DNA of 64,000 nucleotides. Origin: Lysobacter solisilvae. Lineage in GTDB: Bacteria; Pseudomonadota; Gammaproteobacteria; Xanthomonadales; Xanthomonadaceae. The notes beneath the pieces are model-generated. The model was not told the origin of the DNA, did not search any database, and worked only from the letters and a program-made list of their open reading frames with translations. The position numbers and the translations under genes were made by a program. Location: NCBI RefSeq assembly GCF_016613535.2, contig NZ_CP071518.1, positions 1,860,001 through 1,924,000 on the forward strand, in the 5' to 3' direction. Shown in pieces: positions 7,955 through 16,553 of the stretch (position 1 is its first letter; each line of letters starts with the position of its first letter).

Positions 7955-8971
7955 TCAGGAAACGGCGTGGCGCGCAGCCCGCGTCGTTCCCGCAATCGCG
8001 TTGCGCGGACGTACGTGGTTGGCGGCATGCGAACGCAGTCTTGCCACCTCGACCGGCAGGTGCCGTACCTGCGTCGTGGTCAGGCCGAAGGCATTCTTGA
8101 ATGCCCGGCAGAAGGCGCTCTGGCTTTCGTAACCCAGGTGCTGGGTGATCAGGCACACGGGCATGGCGCTGTCGCGCACGAGCGACCAGGCCCGCTCCAG
8201 GCGCAGGCGGGCCGCATGTTCGGAAGGCGTCTCGCCAAAGACTTCGCGGTACATCCGGATCAGGTGCCACGGCGAGTAGTTCGCGCTGCGTGCAAGCTGC
8301 GCCAGTTCCAGCCGGGCTTCGGGGTCGCGTTCGATCAACTGGTGCGTGCGCAGCAGGCGCTGCAGGGTGAGGCGTCGTCGCTGCGGCGTGCGGCCGTTGC
8401 AGCGATCGACGAAGGGCTCCAGGTCGCGCTGCGCGTCGACCAGGGCGAGCGCAAACACACGCTGGGCGGACAGTCCTGCCGGCGGGTCCAGCGTGGCGAA
8501 CGTCGCCGACCGCAGGCACTGCGCCATCCGCACCGCCGCGCGGCGGAGCGGCCGTGCGCAGGCCCACTGCCTGGCAAAAATGTCGCCGCAGGCGGGGGCG
8601 CCCGGCAGCGTGCGCAGCAGGGCGTTCCAGGCCGCGGGCGTGCCGGCCAGCAGCAGGCATAGCGCAGGCGCGCGGGTGCGGGCGGTCAGCAGGTCGCCGC
8701 GGGCTACCAGCATCCGGCCGGTCGGCAACGGCCACTGCGGAAGCGCGTCGTCCGGGGACCGGTAGGCGTCTGCGGGCGTCGCGATGTCCGGGGCCCCGCG
8801 CAGGGGGATCCAGACCGACATCCAGCCCGCCGGCAAATCGACCCGTAGCCCGCGCCCGCCCACATGGACCAGGTGCATGCGGTCCCGCGGCAGTCCGGCG
8901 AGGTCGAGCGTGCCCGAGCGCAGGCAGTGGAACTCGGGAAGCGGAACGGGGCGCGGGAATTCGGCGGGCAT
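7955..8971 (-). CDS. AraC family transcriptional regulator
   Basis: A 338-residue regulator. The last 100 or so residues hold the paired helix-turn-helix of the AraC family: LELAQLARSANYSPWHLIRMY with FGETPSEHAARLRLERA, then VCLITQHLGYESQSAFCRAF and FGLTTTQVR. The N-terminal 200 residues have no clear cupin signature and may be the effector or dimer domain. The start at 8971 is the first ATG of the conserved frame. The copy of ATGGAGCCA at 9028-9036 lies 57 bases upstream. The target is unknown; the adjacent membrane-protein genes are candidates. Confidence 0.85.
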   Translation of the reverse strand: MPAEFPRPVPLPEFHCLRSGTLDLAGLPRDRMHLVHVGGRGLRVDLPAGWMSVWIPLRGAPDIATPADAYRSPDDALPQWPLPTGRMLVARGDLLTARTRAPALCLLLAGTPAAWNALLRTLPGAPACGDIFARQWACARPLRRAAVRMAQCLRSATFATLDPPAGLSAQRVFALALVDAQRDLEPFVDRCNGRTPQRRRLTLQRLLRTHQLIERDPEARLELAQLARSANYSPWHLIRMYREVFGETPSEHAARLRLERAWSLVRDSAMPVCLITQHLGYESQSAFCRAFKNAFGLTTTQVRHLPVEVARLRSHAANHVRPRNAIAGTTRAARHAVS

Positions 8972-9027
8972 GGGGCCACGCTAGTCCCCGCATTGGTCGC
9001 GGGGGAGTTCCAGTTTTCACCGCTCCG

Positions 9028-9036
9028 ATGGAGCCA
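9028..9036. promoter_or_regulatory. ATGGAGCCA motif, copy 1
   Basis: This 9-bp motif recurs at 9625-9633 and 10241-10249. Each copy lies upstream of one of three minus-strand genes (AraC-type, two membrane proteins), and the last is also upstream of mocR. It is a candidate operator for one of the two local regulators. It is inferred from recurrence only. Confidence 0.35.
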
Positions 9037-9053
9037 CTTCGACGACGGCCGAC

Positions 9054-9545
9054 TCAGCGGCCGCGGCGGCCCGGCGTGGCGAGCGATGCGCAGATCACGC
9101 CGATCAGGGCGTGCATCGCGATGCTCGACAAGGTCCACGCCAGCGGCATGCGTCCGCCCGGGGGCGCGTTGGACAGGGGCACCACGACCCAGGTCATGAA
9201 GCCGTACAGGAGCAGGCCGTACGCCAGGCCGCAGGCCAGCGGCCGCTGGCGCAGCAGGGCCCACCGGCCGCTGGCCAGCCACCAGGCGGCGGCCATGCAG
9301 GTGGCGATGAAATAGTGGCAGGCCGCGCCCAGGGCCGCGCTGGCGGTGCCGCCCTGGTGGGCGGCTGCGCCCTGGATGCCGGCGGCGATGCTGTGCAGGA
9401 TCCGGGTCGGGGCGACGTCCCAGCCCACGCCCCAGAAGGTGAACACGAACACCAGGTCCAGCGTGCCGACGACCACGCCGGCCAGCAGGACGGGCCACCA
9501 GGCGCGCGGCGGCGCCGAGGTCAGCGGAGGGTGGATCGACGCCAT
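9054..9545 (-). CDS. four-helix membrane protein, paralogue A
   Basis: A 163-residue integral membrane protein of unknown function with four hydrophobic helices: around WWPVLLAGVVVGTLDLVFVF, AALGAACHYFIATCMAAAWW, LAYGLLLYGFMTWVVVPLS and SSIAMHALIGVICASLA. It is clearly related to the next gene upstream: both have D-x-x-F near the end of helix 1, a shared GG...AALGA segment, and GLxLYxxMxxVVVPLSxAP. The start at 9545 (MASIHPP) is preferred over a longer Arg/Pro-rich reading. A motif copy lies 80 bases upstream. Confidence 0.65.
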   Translation of the reverse strand: MASIHPPLTSAPPRAWWPVLLAGVVVGTLDLVFVFTFWGVGWDVAPTRILHSIAAGIQGAAAHQGGTASAALGAACHYFIATCMAAAWWLASGRWALLRQRPLACGLAYGLLLYGFMTWVVVPLSNAPPGGRMPLAWTLSSIAMHALIGVICASLATPGRRGR

Positions 9546-9624
9546 GGGCGGTTCCGGTCGTGGGCCAGGGCGCATCCTCGGCCGCCGTCGCGCGTGCCGA
9601 CAGCGCCGCTTTCCCTCGCGATCA

Positions 9625-9633
9625 ATGGAGCCA
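9625..9633. promoter_or_regulatory. ATGGAGCCA motif, copy 2
   Basis: Second copy of the 9-bp motif, in the 99-bp gap between the two paralogous membrane-protein genes and upstream of the first of them in the direction of transcription. Confidence 0.35.
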
Positions 9634-9644
9634 CGATCCCGGCG

Positions 9645-10136
9645 TCAGCGGCGGACCATGACGGCGCGGGCGCCCAGGACCGCCGCCAGCGTGCCGAACA
9701 CCGCAAACATCGGCAGGCAGGCGAGCGTCCAGGCGGTGGAAGCCTGCGCGGGTGCTGGCGCCGCCGAGAGCGGCACGACGACCCGCAGCATCACCAGATA
9801 GAGGACCAGGCCATAAAGCGGGCCCTGCCGCGCGGCATGCCGGCGCAGCGTGTCCAGCCGCTGCGCGGCCAGGGCATAGGCGCCCACGAACATGGTGCCG
9901 ATCAGCCACATGAAACCCGCGCCGAGCGCGGCCGCCGGCCAGCCGCCGGCGAAGGCGTCGCGTCCCAGCGCGCCGGCCGCCACGCTCTGCAGCAGGCGGG
10001 GAACGCTGCTGCCCAGGGGCAGCCAGAACGCGAGGCAGAACAGGAAATCCGTCGTGGCGATGAGCAGGCCGCCCCAGGCGAGGGTGGCCGGGTCGAGACG
10101 TGCGCGCGCGGACGCGCGGTGGAGTTGTGCATGCAT
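9645..10136 (-). CDS. four-helix membrane protein, paralogue B
   Basis: A 163-residue membrane protein, exactly the length of paralogue A and alignable along its whole length (DFLFCLAFW, RLLQSVAAGALG, AAALGAGFMWLIGTMFVGAY, GLVLYLVMLRVVVPLSAAP). The function is unknown. The start at 10136 (MHAQLHRAS) places it 136 bp from the divergent MocR regulator gene. Tandem paralogues beside a MocR gene suggest the regulator controls them. A transport role for an amine or PLP-related compound is conceivable but unsupported. Confidence 0.65.
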   Translation of the reverse strand: MHAQLHRASARARLDPATLAWGGLLIATTDFLFCLAFWLPLGSSVPRLLQSVAAGALGRDAFAGGWPAAALGAGFMWLIGTMFVGAYALAAQRLDTLRRHAARQGPLYGLVLYLVMLRVVVPLSAAPAPAQASTAWTLACLPMFAVFGTLAAVLGARAVMVRR

Positions 10137-10240
10137 GGCGGATTCCCGGCGGTGGGCGCGAGCTGGCCACGATCGGCCTTGACGCCTGTCATCCTCGCGC
10201 CTGAAATGGCTGTGATCGAGCCCCGATCCGTTTCGAATCG

Positions 10241-10249
10241 ATGGAGCCA
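10241..10249. promoter_or_regulatory. ATGGAGCCA motif, copy 3
   Basis: Third copy of the motif, in the divergent region, 24 bases before the MocR start and 105 bases before paralogue B. An autoregulatory MocR operator would be expected in this place. Confidence 0.4.
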
Positions 10250-10272
10250 ATCCATGACCTCCCGGCGACGCC

Positions 10273-11721
10273 ATGTTCCTTGAGCTCGACGGTCGCGGGT
10301 CGCGCCAGGCGCAACTGACGCGCGCGCTGAAAAACGCCGTGCTCAGCGGCCGCCTGGCCAGTGGCGCGCGCCTGCCGGCGACGCGGGTCGTGGCCGGCGA
10401 GCTGGGCCTGTCGCGCAACACGGTCCTGGCCAGCTACGAGGAGCTGGCCGCCGAGGGCTTCCTGCACGGCAAGGTCGGATCGGGCAGCTATGTCGCGCCG
10501 CTCAACGGCCATGTGGCCGTCGACGCGATCGCCGCGCAGGTGCCGGTTCCGGCGCCCGCTGCGGCGCGGATGTCGCAGTACGCGCATCGCGCCGTGGCGT
10601 CCTGTCGCCGCCCCATCGCCGGCGCGCAGTTCCACGACCTGCCGTTCAACCTGCAGTACGGGCTGCCGCTGACCAATCCGGCGCTCACGACGGCCTGGCG
10701 TCGCGAGCTGGCGCATGCCGCCGCCTATACGAGCCCCAATTACCCCGAAGCCGCCGGCCGGCTGGACCTGCGCACGGCGGTCTGCGATTACCTGGCGCGT
10801 CGTCGTGGCCTGCAGGCCGATCCCGAGGACGTCCTGATCGTCTCGGGCACGCAGGAAGCCGTGGCGCTGAGCGCCCGCGTGCTGCTGGACGCAGGCGACC
10901 GCGTGGTGATCGAAGACCCGCATTACGTCGCGCTGTGGCGCGCCTTCGTGGCGCATGGCGCGATGGTGGAAACCGTGCCGGTGGACGACGAGGGCCTGGT
11001 CTGCGACCGGCTTCCGGCGACGCCGCCGCGGCTGGTGTGCGTGACCCCGTCGCACCAGTTCCCGTTGGGCAGCGTGATGTCGCTGCCGCGGCGCCTGGCC
11101 CTGCTGCGGTACGCGCAGACGCACGAGACCTGGATCCTGGAGGACGACTACGACGGCGAATTCCGCTACGGCGGGGCGCCCATCGCCGCGCTGCGCTCGC
11201 TGGATGCGCACGATCGCACGCTGTATGTCGGCACCTTCTCGAAGACCCTGTTCCCCGCGCTGCGCATGGGTTACCTGGTGGTGCCGCGCGCGCTGCGCGA
11301 GGCTTTCCGCATCGCCAAGCAGTTGTCGACCTTCGGCAGTCCCGCCATCGAGCAGGCGGCGCTGGCACGTTTCATCGAGTCGCGCGGTTTCGAGCGGCAC
11401 CTGCGCCGCGCCGCGCATACCCTGCGCGCCCGCCGCGCCGCCCTGATGGCGGGTCTGCGCGAGCACGCACAGGATCGGGTCGAGGTGCGCGACTCGCAGG
11501 CGGGCATGCACCTGGTGGCCTGGCTGCGCGGGTTCGACGACGCGCGGCTGGCGGCCCTGATCGAGGCGGCACGCCAGCGCGGCGTGGGCCTGCACGCCAT
11601 CGGACCGTGCTACCTGGAGCCACCCGGACGCGTGGGCCTGCTGCTGGGCTACGGTGGTGTGTCGCCCAAGGAAATCACCCTGGCCATGGCGCGGCTGGGC
11701 GAGGCGCTGCGCAGCGTGTAA
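10273..11721 (+). CDS. MocR/PdxR family regulator (GntR HTH + aminotransferase-like domain)
   Basis: A 482-residue MocR-type regulator. The N-terminal GntR winged helix spans about residues 1-75 (RQAQLTRALKNAVLSG, LPATRVVAGELGLSRNTVLA, GKVGSGSYV). A fold-type I aminotransferase domain follows. PLP-domain marks are NYPEAAGRLDLRTAV, VSGTQEAVALSARVLL, EDPHYVALWRA, VTPSHQFPLGSVM, WILEDDYDGEFRY and the PLP-lysine segment GTFSKTLFPALRMGY. Such proteins bind PLP and control vitamin B6, GABA or transport genes; here the divergent paralogous membrane proteins are the obvious targets. The start at 10273 gives a normal N terminus. Confidence 0.92.
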   Translation: MFLELDGRGSRQAQLTRALKNAVLSGRLASGARLPATRVVAGELGLSRNTVLASYEELAAEGFLHGKVGSGSYVAPLNGHVAVDAIAAQVPVPAPAAARMSQYAHRAVASCRRPIAGAQFHDLPFNLQYGLPLTNPALTTAWRRELAHAAAYTSPNYPEAAGRLDLRTAVCDYLARRRGLQADPEDVLIVSGTQEAVALSARVLLDAGDRVVIEDPHYVALWRAFVAHGAMVETVPVDDEGLVCDRLPATPPRLVCVTPSHQFPLGSVMSLPRRLALLRYAQTHETWILEDDYDGEFRYGGAPIAALRSLDAHDRTLYVGTFSKTLFPALRMGYLVVPRALREAFRIAKQLSTFGSPAIEQAALARFIESRGFERHLRRAAHTLRARRAALMAGLREHAQDRVEVRDSQAGMHLVAWLRGFDDARLAALIEAARQRGVGLHAIGPCYLEPPGRVGLLLGYGGVSPKEITLAMARLGEALRSV

Positions 11722-11779
11722 CGCAGCGATTGGGCCGGGTTTGCCGCACGGACCGCCAGGCGCGGGCGCGGCGTGGCTT

Positions 11780-12220
11780 CTAGCGCGACGCGATGGCCGC
11801 CAGCACCAGCGATGCGCCGATCAGCAGCGCATCCCACGGGCCATTGGCCAGTTGCACGAGCGTCCACGCGTGGTGCGGGCCCAGGCGCAGCGCTGAATCC
11901 AGCGGCGAAAACCCCATGGCGTAGCCCAGTTGCACCGCGACGATCCACCAGTTGGCCACCACCACGATCACCGCGGTGGCGGCCACGGCCACCCAGTGGC
12001 GGCCCGGGCCGGCGGGCCAGCCGACCAGGCGCATGATCCAGATCACATCGAGCGCGCCGAGCAGCGCCATCCAGCTGTTCTGGCGTTCGTTGGCCGCGCA
12101 CAGGATCACCCAGACCGCCGCGAAGCCCGCGCAGGCACCCAGCAGGCAGGCGGCGCGAAACGCGTGGGTCCACCGGGAGGGCGGAGGCGGGGTGCCGGGG
12201 TCGGAGGAGGCGGGAGGCAT
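11780..12220 (-). CDS. four-helix membrane protein, hypothetical
   Basis: A 146-residue hypothetical inner-membrane protein with helices at FRAACLLGACAGFAAVWVIL, SWMALLGALDVIWIMRLVGW, VAVAATAVIVVVANWWIVAV and ALLIGASLVLAAIAS. The start at 12220 (MPPASSDPG) avoids an Arg-rich upstream extension. It is convergent with mocR and divergent from sufT. It does not clearly align with the two paralogues upstream. No function can be given. Confidence 0.6.
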   Translation of the reverse strand: MPPASSDPGTPPPPSRWTHAFRAACLLGACAGFAAVWVILCAANERQNSWMALLGALDVIWIMRLVGWPAGPGRHWVAVAATAVIVVVANWWIVAVQLGYAMGFSPLDSALRLGPHHAWTLVQLANGPWDALLIGASLVLAAIASR

Positions 12221-12411
12221 GAAGCGCGCAAGGATACCGGGTTGGGCGTCCGCGGGCGTCGGCAGGCAGGGGCGCGCGCATGAACGGCGACCGGACCGTG
12301 CGCGGCGACGCTGCATCCCACCCCGCCCAGGCATCCGCCGACGCCCGCGGCCCCCCGACCACGTAGAATTCCCGCCTTGCTCCAGTGCGGGTTCGCCCCG
12401 ATCTTCCTGAC

Positions 12412-12969
12412 ATGTATTCCCGCAGCAGCGAACCGGTGCGCTTCGAGCGCGATTGCGACGTCGTCCTGGTCCCCCAGGGCGAGAAGGTGACCCTGCCTGC
12501 GGGCAGCGTCGGCTACATCACCCAGGCACTGGGGGGAAGCTGGACGGTGTTCGTCGAAGGCAATCTGTTCCGCATCGCCGGCGCCGACGCCGACGCCATC
12601 GGCAAGGAAGCCCCGCCGCCGCTGGAACTGCCCGAAGGCGCCGACGACGAAGCCGTCGAGCAGATGGTGTGGCGACAGCTGCGCACCTGCTTCGATCCGG
12701 AAATCCCGATCAACGTGGTCGACCTGGGCCTGGTGTACGAAGCGCGCGTGGAAGCCCATCCGGAGCATCCCGGGCAGCGCATCGTGCAGGTGCGCATGAC
12801 CCTCACCGCGCCGGCGTGCGGCATGGGCGACATCCTCGTCGCCGACGTCACCGACAAGATCGAGATGATCCCCACCGTCGCCGAAGCCGACGTCGAGCTG
12901 GTCTTCGACCCGCCGTGGAACCGCAGCATGATGTCGGAAGTGGCGCGGCTGGAAACGGGAATGCTGTAA
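12412..12969 (+). CDS. sufT: SufT-type Fe-S cluster assembly protein (MIP18/DUF59)
   Basis: A 185-residue protein of the SufT family, an auxiliary factor in maturation of Fe-S proteins. The N-terminal 75 residues are the SufT-specific extension (VVLVPQGEKVTLPAGSVGYI, then TQALGGSWTVFVEGNLFRI). The C-terminal 110 form the DUF59 domain, with CFDPEIPINVVDLGLVYEA and the conserved cysteine motif TLTAPACGMGDIL, ending FDPPWNRSMMSEVARLETGML. The start at 12412 fits the family's N terminus. No other suf gene is visible here. Confidence 0.9.
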   Translation: MYSRSSEPVRFERDCDVVLVPQGEKVTLPAGSVGYITQALGGSWTVFVEGNLFRIAGADADAIGKEAPPPLELPEGADDEAVEQMVWRQLRTCFDPEIPINVVDLGLVYEARVEAHPEHPGQRIVQVRMTLTAPACGMGDILVADVTDKIEMIPTVAEADVELVFDPPWNRSMMSEVARLETGML

Positions 12970-13061
12970 GCGGCCGCTGGCCGCTAGGCGCTAACCGCTA
13001 ACCGCGCTGGCCGGGAGCGGTCCGCGCGGCCAGGCAAAGCCGCGCATCAGGCACCCGGTGC

Positions 13062-13082
13062 GACCGGAACCGCGTTCCGGTC
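13062..13082. terminator. hairpin between convergent sufT and TPR regulator genes
   Basis: A perfect 9-bp inverted repeat (GACCGGAAC / GTTCCGGTC, 3-nt loop) lies in the convergent gap. Just before it, 12970-13010 is built of short repeats of the type GCTAACCGCTAACCGC. There is no T-tract. Confidence 0.35.
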
Positions 13083-13118
13083 AAGGACAGCGATGTTTCG
13101 CGCAGACCTGCCGCGTCC

Positions 13119-16085
13119 TCAGCGGATCCGGTGCTGCGCGATCAGCAGCGGCGCGTCCACCTTGGACGGTTTGACCAGCCAGTCCAGCGTGGCGCCGCGA
13201 AGGCCGGTGCGGGCGACCAGGGCCGAACGCCGGGTGCCCGTGCATTCGCCCAGTTCAACGCCCGAGGGCATCAGGCTGTGGATCTCGGCCTGGGTGATCG
13301 TGTCGCCGTTGCGATGCGCGCGCGCGTGGACCGAGGTCATCAGTTCGAGCGCGCGACCGGTCTGGCCCTCGTCGAGCGCCGCGACGGCGAGCACCACGTC
13401 CAGACGGTTGCTCAGGCTCCAGACGTCCTCGGCCAGCTGGCCGCGCGCCGCGGCGACATGCCCGCGCACCTTCACCCAGTCGCCGCGCGTGGCCGCGTTT
13501 TCCGCCAGGCCGGTTTCCGTCAGCGCGATGAGCCAGCCATAGCCGGCCTTGCGGACGTGCGGCAGCACGGCCAGGTAGAGCTTGTCGGACTCGGCCGCTT
13601 CGCCCACGCGCGTGAGCTGGGAGGCGACCCACAGGTCGACCAGCCAGCGGTCGGGATTGTTGTCGGGGGTCTTGGCCAGTTCGGTGCGTGCGTCGCGGAT
13701 CTGCTTCTTCGCCGTATCGCGGTCGCCGGCCAGCAGTTCGATGACCGCCTCACCCAGATTGGCCTGCACCTGCATCGAAGGCTGGTGGCCGCAGGCCTTG
13801 AGTTGCGTGCGCGCGTTTTCCAGCCGGCCCTTCACCAGGTCCAGGTCCGCCTGCATGCACGCCAGCCGCGCGGCGGCGGCGGAGGGTTCCTCGCCCGCGG
13901 CCGGTTTGCCCACCAGGGCGATGGCCTGGGCGAGCGCCTTGCCGGCGGGCGTGTACTGGCCGCGCGACATCGCGACCACGGCGTCGAACTGGGCCACCCA
14001 GATCGCAAAGTCACCCTGCTGACCCGACGCGCGCAGGCTGGTGAGCCGGCGATCGGCGCTGTCGAAACGGCCGCGCAGGAAGTCCTCGTTGAGCAGGTCG
14101 AGCTCGAGCACGTAACGCGAATCGTCGTTGCCCAGGGTGAGCGCCGTGGCCAGGGCCTGCTCGAGCCGCGCGCGATAGGCGTCCATGTCGCCTTCGCGAT
14201 AGTGGCGATAGGCCACGGTGCGCAGGATCTCGACTTCGAGCTGCCGGTAGCCGCGTTCGCGCGCCTGCACCAGCAGGGTGTCCAGGCGCGTACTGGGTGC
14301 GTTGCCCGGCTTCTCGGTTTCCAGCAGGAAGCGCGCGTACAGCGCGTCCATGTCGTCGCCGGCGAGTTCGAACTGCTGCGCGGCGCGCTCGTAGGCCTGG
14401 AAATCGGCCTTTTCCTGCAGTTCGAACGTGTCGGCCTGCGCCATGAGCAGCATCGATTCGCCGCGTTCCTGTTCCCAGCCCTTGCCGGCGGCGGCCGCCA
14501 GGGCTTCGGCATCGCGCGCGGTGTCGCGGGCCCGCGCCGGGTCGCCCATCGCCATGTAGATCGAGGCCAGGTGCAGCAGGCGCTGCAGCCGGTAGCCCAC
14601 CGGTTCGCTCTCCCACTGCGGCAGGTTGAGGATGGCCAGGGCCTCCTGCAGCTTGCCGGCGTGCATGAGCGTGCGTGCCTGGTTGATCAGGTAGAGGGTC
14701 TTGGCCGGGTACTGGCGGGCGAGGGCGCCGAATGCGGCGGCGGCATTGGCCTGGCGCAGCGGGTCACGCGCGCTCTCCTCGGCCTTGAGCAGGGCCATGA
14801 CTTCCTTTGGCGCCGGCTGAAGCAGTTCGCCGGCGGTGCGGGTCTGCTCGATGGCGGCCGAGGCGCGCGCCAGGCGCGAATACGCGGTGGCCAGCTGCAA
14901 ACGCGCCAGGCCGAAGCGCGGCGCGCGCTCGGTCACGTCCTGCAGGATCTTGGAGGTGGCCACCCAGTCGCGGCGGTCCAGCGTTTCCAGGCCTTCGGCA
15001 TACCGCTGCGCGGTGGCCGTATCCAGCGCCAACGCGGGCCAGCGGGCGTGCGCGCGTGCGGGAACGAGCTTGGCGAGCAGTTCCAGCGAGAGGGCGTCGA
15101 TCAGTTGCGGCAACTGGGCGCGCGTCCCCTTCTGCTCCAGGCTGTGCTCCTTGCCGCCTTCGTCGAAGCGCGCGCGCACGAACACCCGCGTCGGGTCGCG
15201 ACTGTCGATGCCCGAGCTGAGGAACACGATCCGCGGCGAAAGGTGGCGGGCGTCGGCCGCCAGGTGCGCCTCGGTCATCAGGGTGATTTCGGGCAGGCTC
15301 TCCAGCTTCCAGCCGACCCACGAATGCAGCACCTTGACCGGCCAGCGGGCGTCGCCCGGGGCGGCCTTGTCCTCGACGTCGATCAGGGCGATCGCCAGTT
15401 GCGGCGAGGCCTGTGCCGTGGCCGCGGCCGGCGCGCGCGCGCGATGCAGCCACAGCGCCGAGCCGCCCACCGCCAGGATCACCAGCGCCGCGGTCGCCAG
15501 CCAAGCGGCGATGCGCGGACGCCGCGGGCGGGCGGTGACGGCGCCGGCCGGCGGGTTCGCCGCGGTCATGCCGGGCAGGGAAGCGCCGGCCGGGGAAGCA
15601 CCGGGTAGGGACGGGTCGGAAGCGGCCAGGGGCGTGGACGCGGGTGTCGGGTCCGGCGCCAGGGGCGCCAGCGGCGTCGGCCCGGCCGTGACCTTATTAG
15701 TAGGTGTGTCCGCCGGGGCGACGGTCGCCGCGGGTTCGATCGCGGTCACCGGCTGCGGCGGTTCGAAGACGTAGCCGCTCTTGGAGACCGTGCGGATCCA
15801 GTGCTTGCGCGACTCGCCCAGCGCCTTGCGCAGCATCCATACGCTCTGGGAGAGATTCGCATCCTCCACGATGACGCCCGGCCAGACCCGGGTGAACAGG
15901 TCGGCGCGGCTGTGCAGGACGTGCGGTTCGGCGAGGAACAGCAGCAGCAGGTCGAACATGCGCTGCGGCAGTTCGGACTCGTGTTCCGGGCGCACCACCC
16001 GTCGATAGCGCAGGTCGATCTGCACATCGTCGACCTGCAGCAGCCGTGTTCCGGCTGGCCAGGAAGGGTGGAGGGGTTCCGCCAA
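13119..16085 (-). CDS. CadC-like winged-helix regulator with one membrane helix and TPR domain
   Basis: About 988 residues. An OmpR/CadC-type winged helix occupies about residues 15-110: RYRRVVRPEHESELPQRMFD, RADLFTRVWPGVIVEDANLS, VWMLRKALGESRKHWIRTVS and KSGYVFEPP. A Pro/Ala/Thr-rich linker follows (111-185), then one membrane helix near 191-214 (IAAWLATAALVILAVGGSAL). The C-terminal domain of about 770 residues has many helical repeats with TPR character, presumably periplasmic. This is a one-component sensor design like CadC/ToxR. The TTG start at 16085 has GAGGA seven bases upstream; an ATG at 16190 adds an unlikely 35-residue Arg-rich leader. It diverges from the protease cluster, so it is a candidate regulator of it. 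Confidence 0.8.
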   Translation of the reverse strand: MAEPLHPSWPAGTRLLQVDDVQIDLRYRRVVRPEHESELPQRMFDLLLLFLAEPHVLHSRADLFTRVWPGVIVEDANLSQSVWMLRKALGESRKHWIRTVSKSGYVFEPPQPVTAIEPAATVAPADTPTNKVTAGPTPLAPLAPDPTPASTPLAASDPSLPGASPAGASLPGMTAANPPAGAVTARPRRPRIAAWLATAALVILAVGGSALWLHRARAPAAATAQASPQLAIALIDVEDKAAPGDARWPVKVLHSWVGWKLESLPEITLMTEAHLAADARHLSPRIVFLSSGIDSRDPTRVFVRARFDEGGKEHSLEQKGTRAQLPQLIDALSLELLAKLVPARAHARWPALALDTATAQRYAEGLETLDRRDWVATSKILQDVTERAPRFGLARLQLATAYSRLARASAAIEQTRTAGELLQPAPKEVMALLKAEESARDPLRQANAAAAFGALARQYPAKTLYLINQARTLMHAGKLQEALAILNLPQWESEPVGYRLQRLLHLASIYMAMGDPARARDTARDAEALAAAAGKGWEQERGESMLLMAQADTFELQEKADFQAYERAAQQFELAGDDMDALYARFLLETEKPGNAPSTRLDTLLVQARERGYRQLEVEILRTVAYRHYREGDMDAYRARLEQALATALTLGNDDSRYVLELDLLNEDFLRGRFDSADRRLTSLRASGQQGDFAIWVAQFDAVVAMSRGQYTPAGKALAQAIALVGKPAAGEEPSAAAARLACMQADLDLVKGRLENARTQLKACGHQPSMQVQANLGEAVIELLAGDRDTAKKQIRDARTELAKTPDNNPDRWLVDLWVASQLTRVGEAAESDKLYLAVLPHVRKAGYGWLIALTETGLAENAATRGDWVKVRGHVAAARGQLAEDVWSLSNRLDVVLAVAALDEGQTGRALELMTSVHARAHRNGDTITQAEIHSLMPSGVELGECTGTRRSALVARTGLRGATLDWLVKPSKVDAPLLIAQHRIR

Positions 16086-16553
16086 CGTCGTGTCCTCGAA
16101 GGCCCGGACCGCGAATCCTATCGTTGACTGTGCGCCAGTTCGTGCTGCAGTGCAGCGGAAAATGCGGGATCTGGCACGCAAATTGCGCATTACGGGTCCC
16201 GGCCGGTATCCCTGCCAGCGGCTGAACGGCGTGGCGAGGCCGCCAAATAGCCGCTTGAGGTTACAGAACCGTTAAGAATCACGGTGAACGTCGCATCCCG
16301 AACAGGATTTGAGAATTTTTTGACATGACGGAAGAAGCCGGGAAGGCCTCCCCGGCCCTCTTATCGGTCCCGTCGAAGCGGAGGCCCACCGCGCCGGCTA
16401 GCCCCGCTTCCGGATTCACGTCCGGAAGCGGGGCTGATTCGTTCAGGGGGTGCCAGGACGGCACCCGGTCGCCCCAGGCGACCCACCACCGACGTACCGC
16501 CCGCCGGAATGCGACGCGAAACCCGGAAGAACTTCCACCCACCGGGACGCCCG
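16086..16553. other. divergent region between TPR regulator and protease cluster
   Basis: 468 bases without a gene. About 16250-16330 is clearly AT-richer than its surroundings and probably holds divergent promoters, though no convincing -35/-10 pair could be fixed. A strong perfect inverted repeat at 16400-16435 is listed separately. Confidence 0.5.
16400..16435. promoter_or_regulatory. perfect 15-bp inverted repeat upstream of first protease
   Basis: The arms AGCCCCGCTTCCGGA and TCCGGAAGCGGGGCT pair perfectly across a 6-nt loop, about 120 bases before the protease start. It does not follow any gene, so it is not an ordinary terminator. It could be an operator, a leader attenuator or an mRNA-stabilising hairpin. 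Confidence 0.45.
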
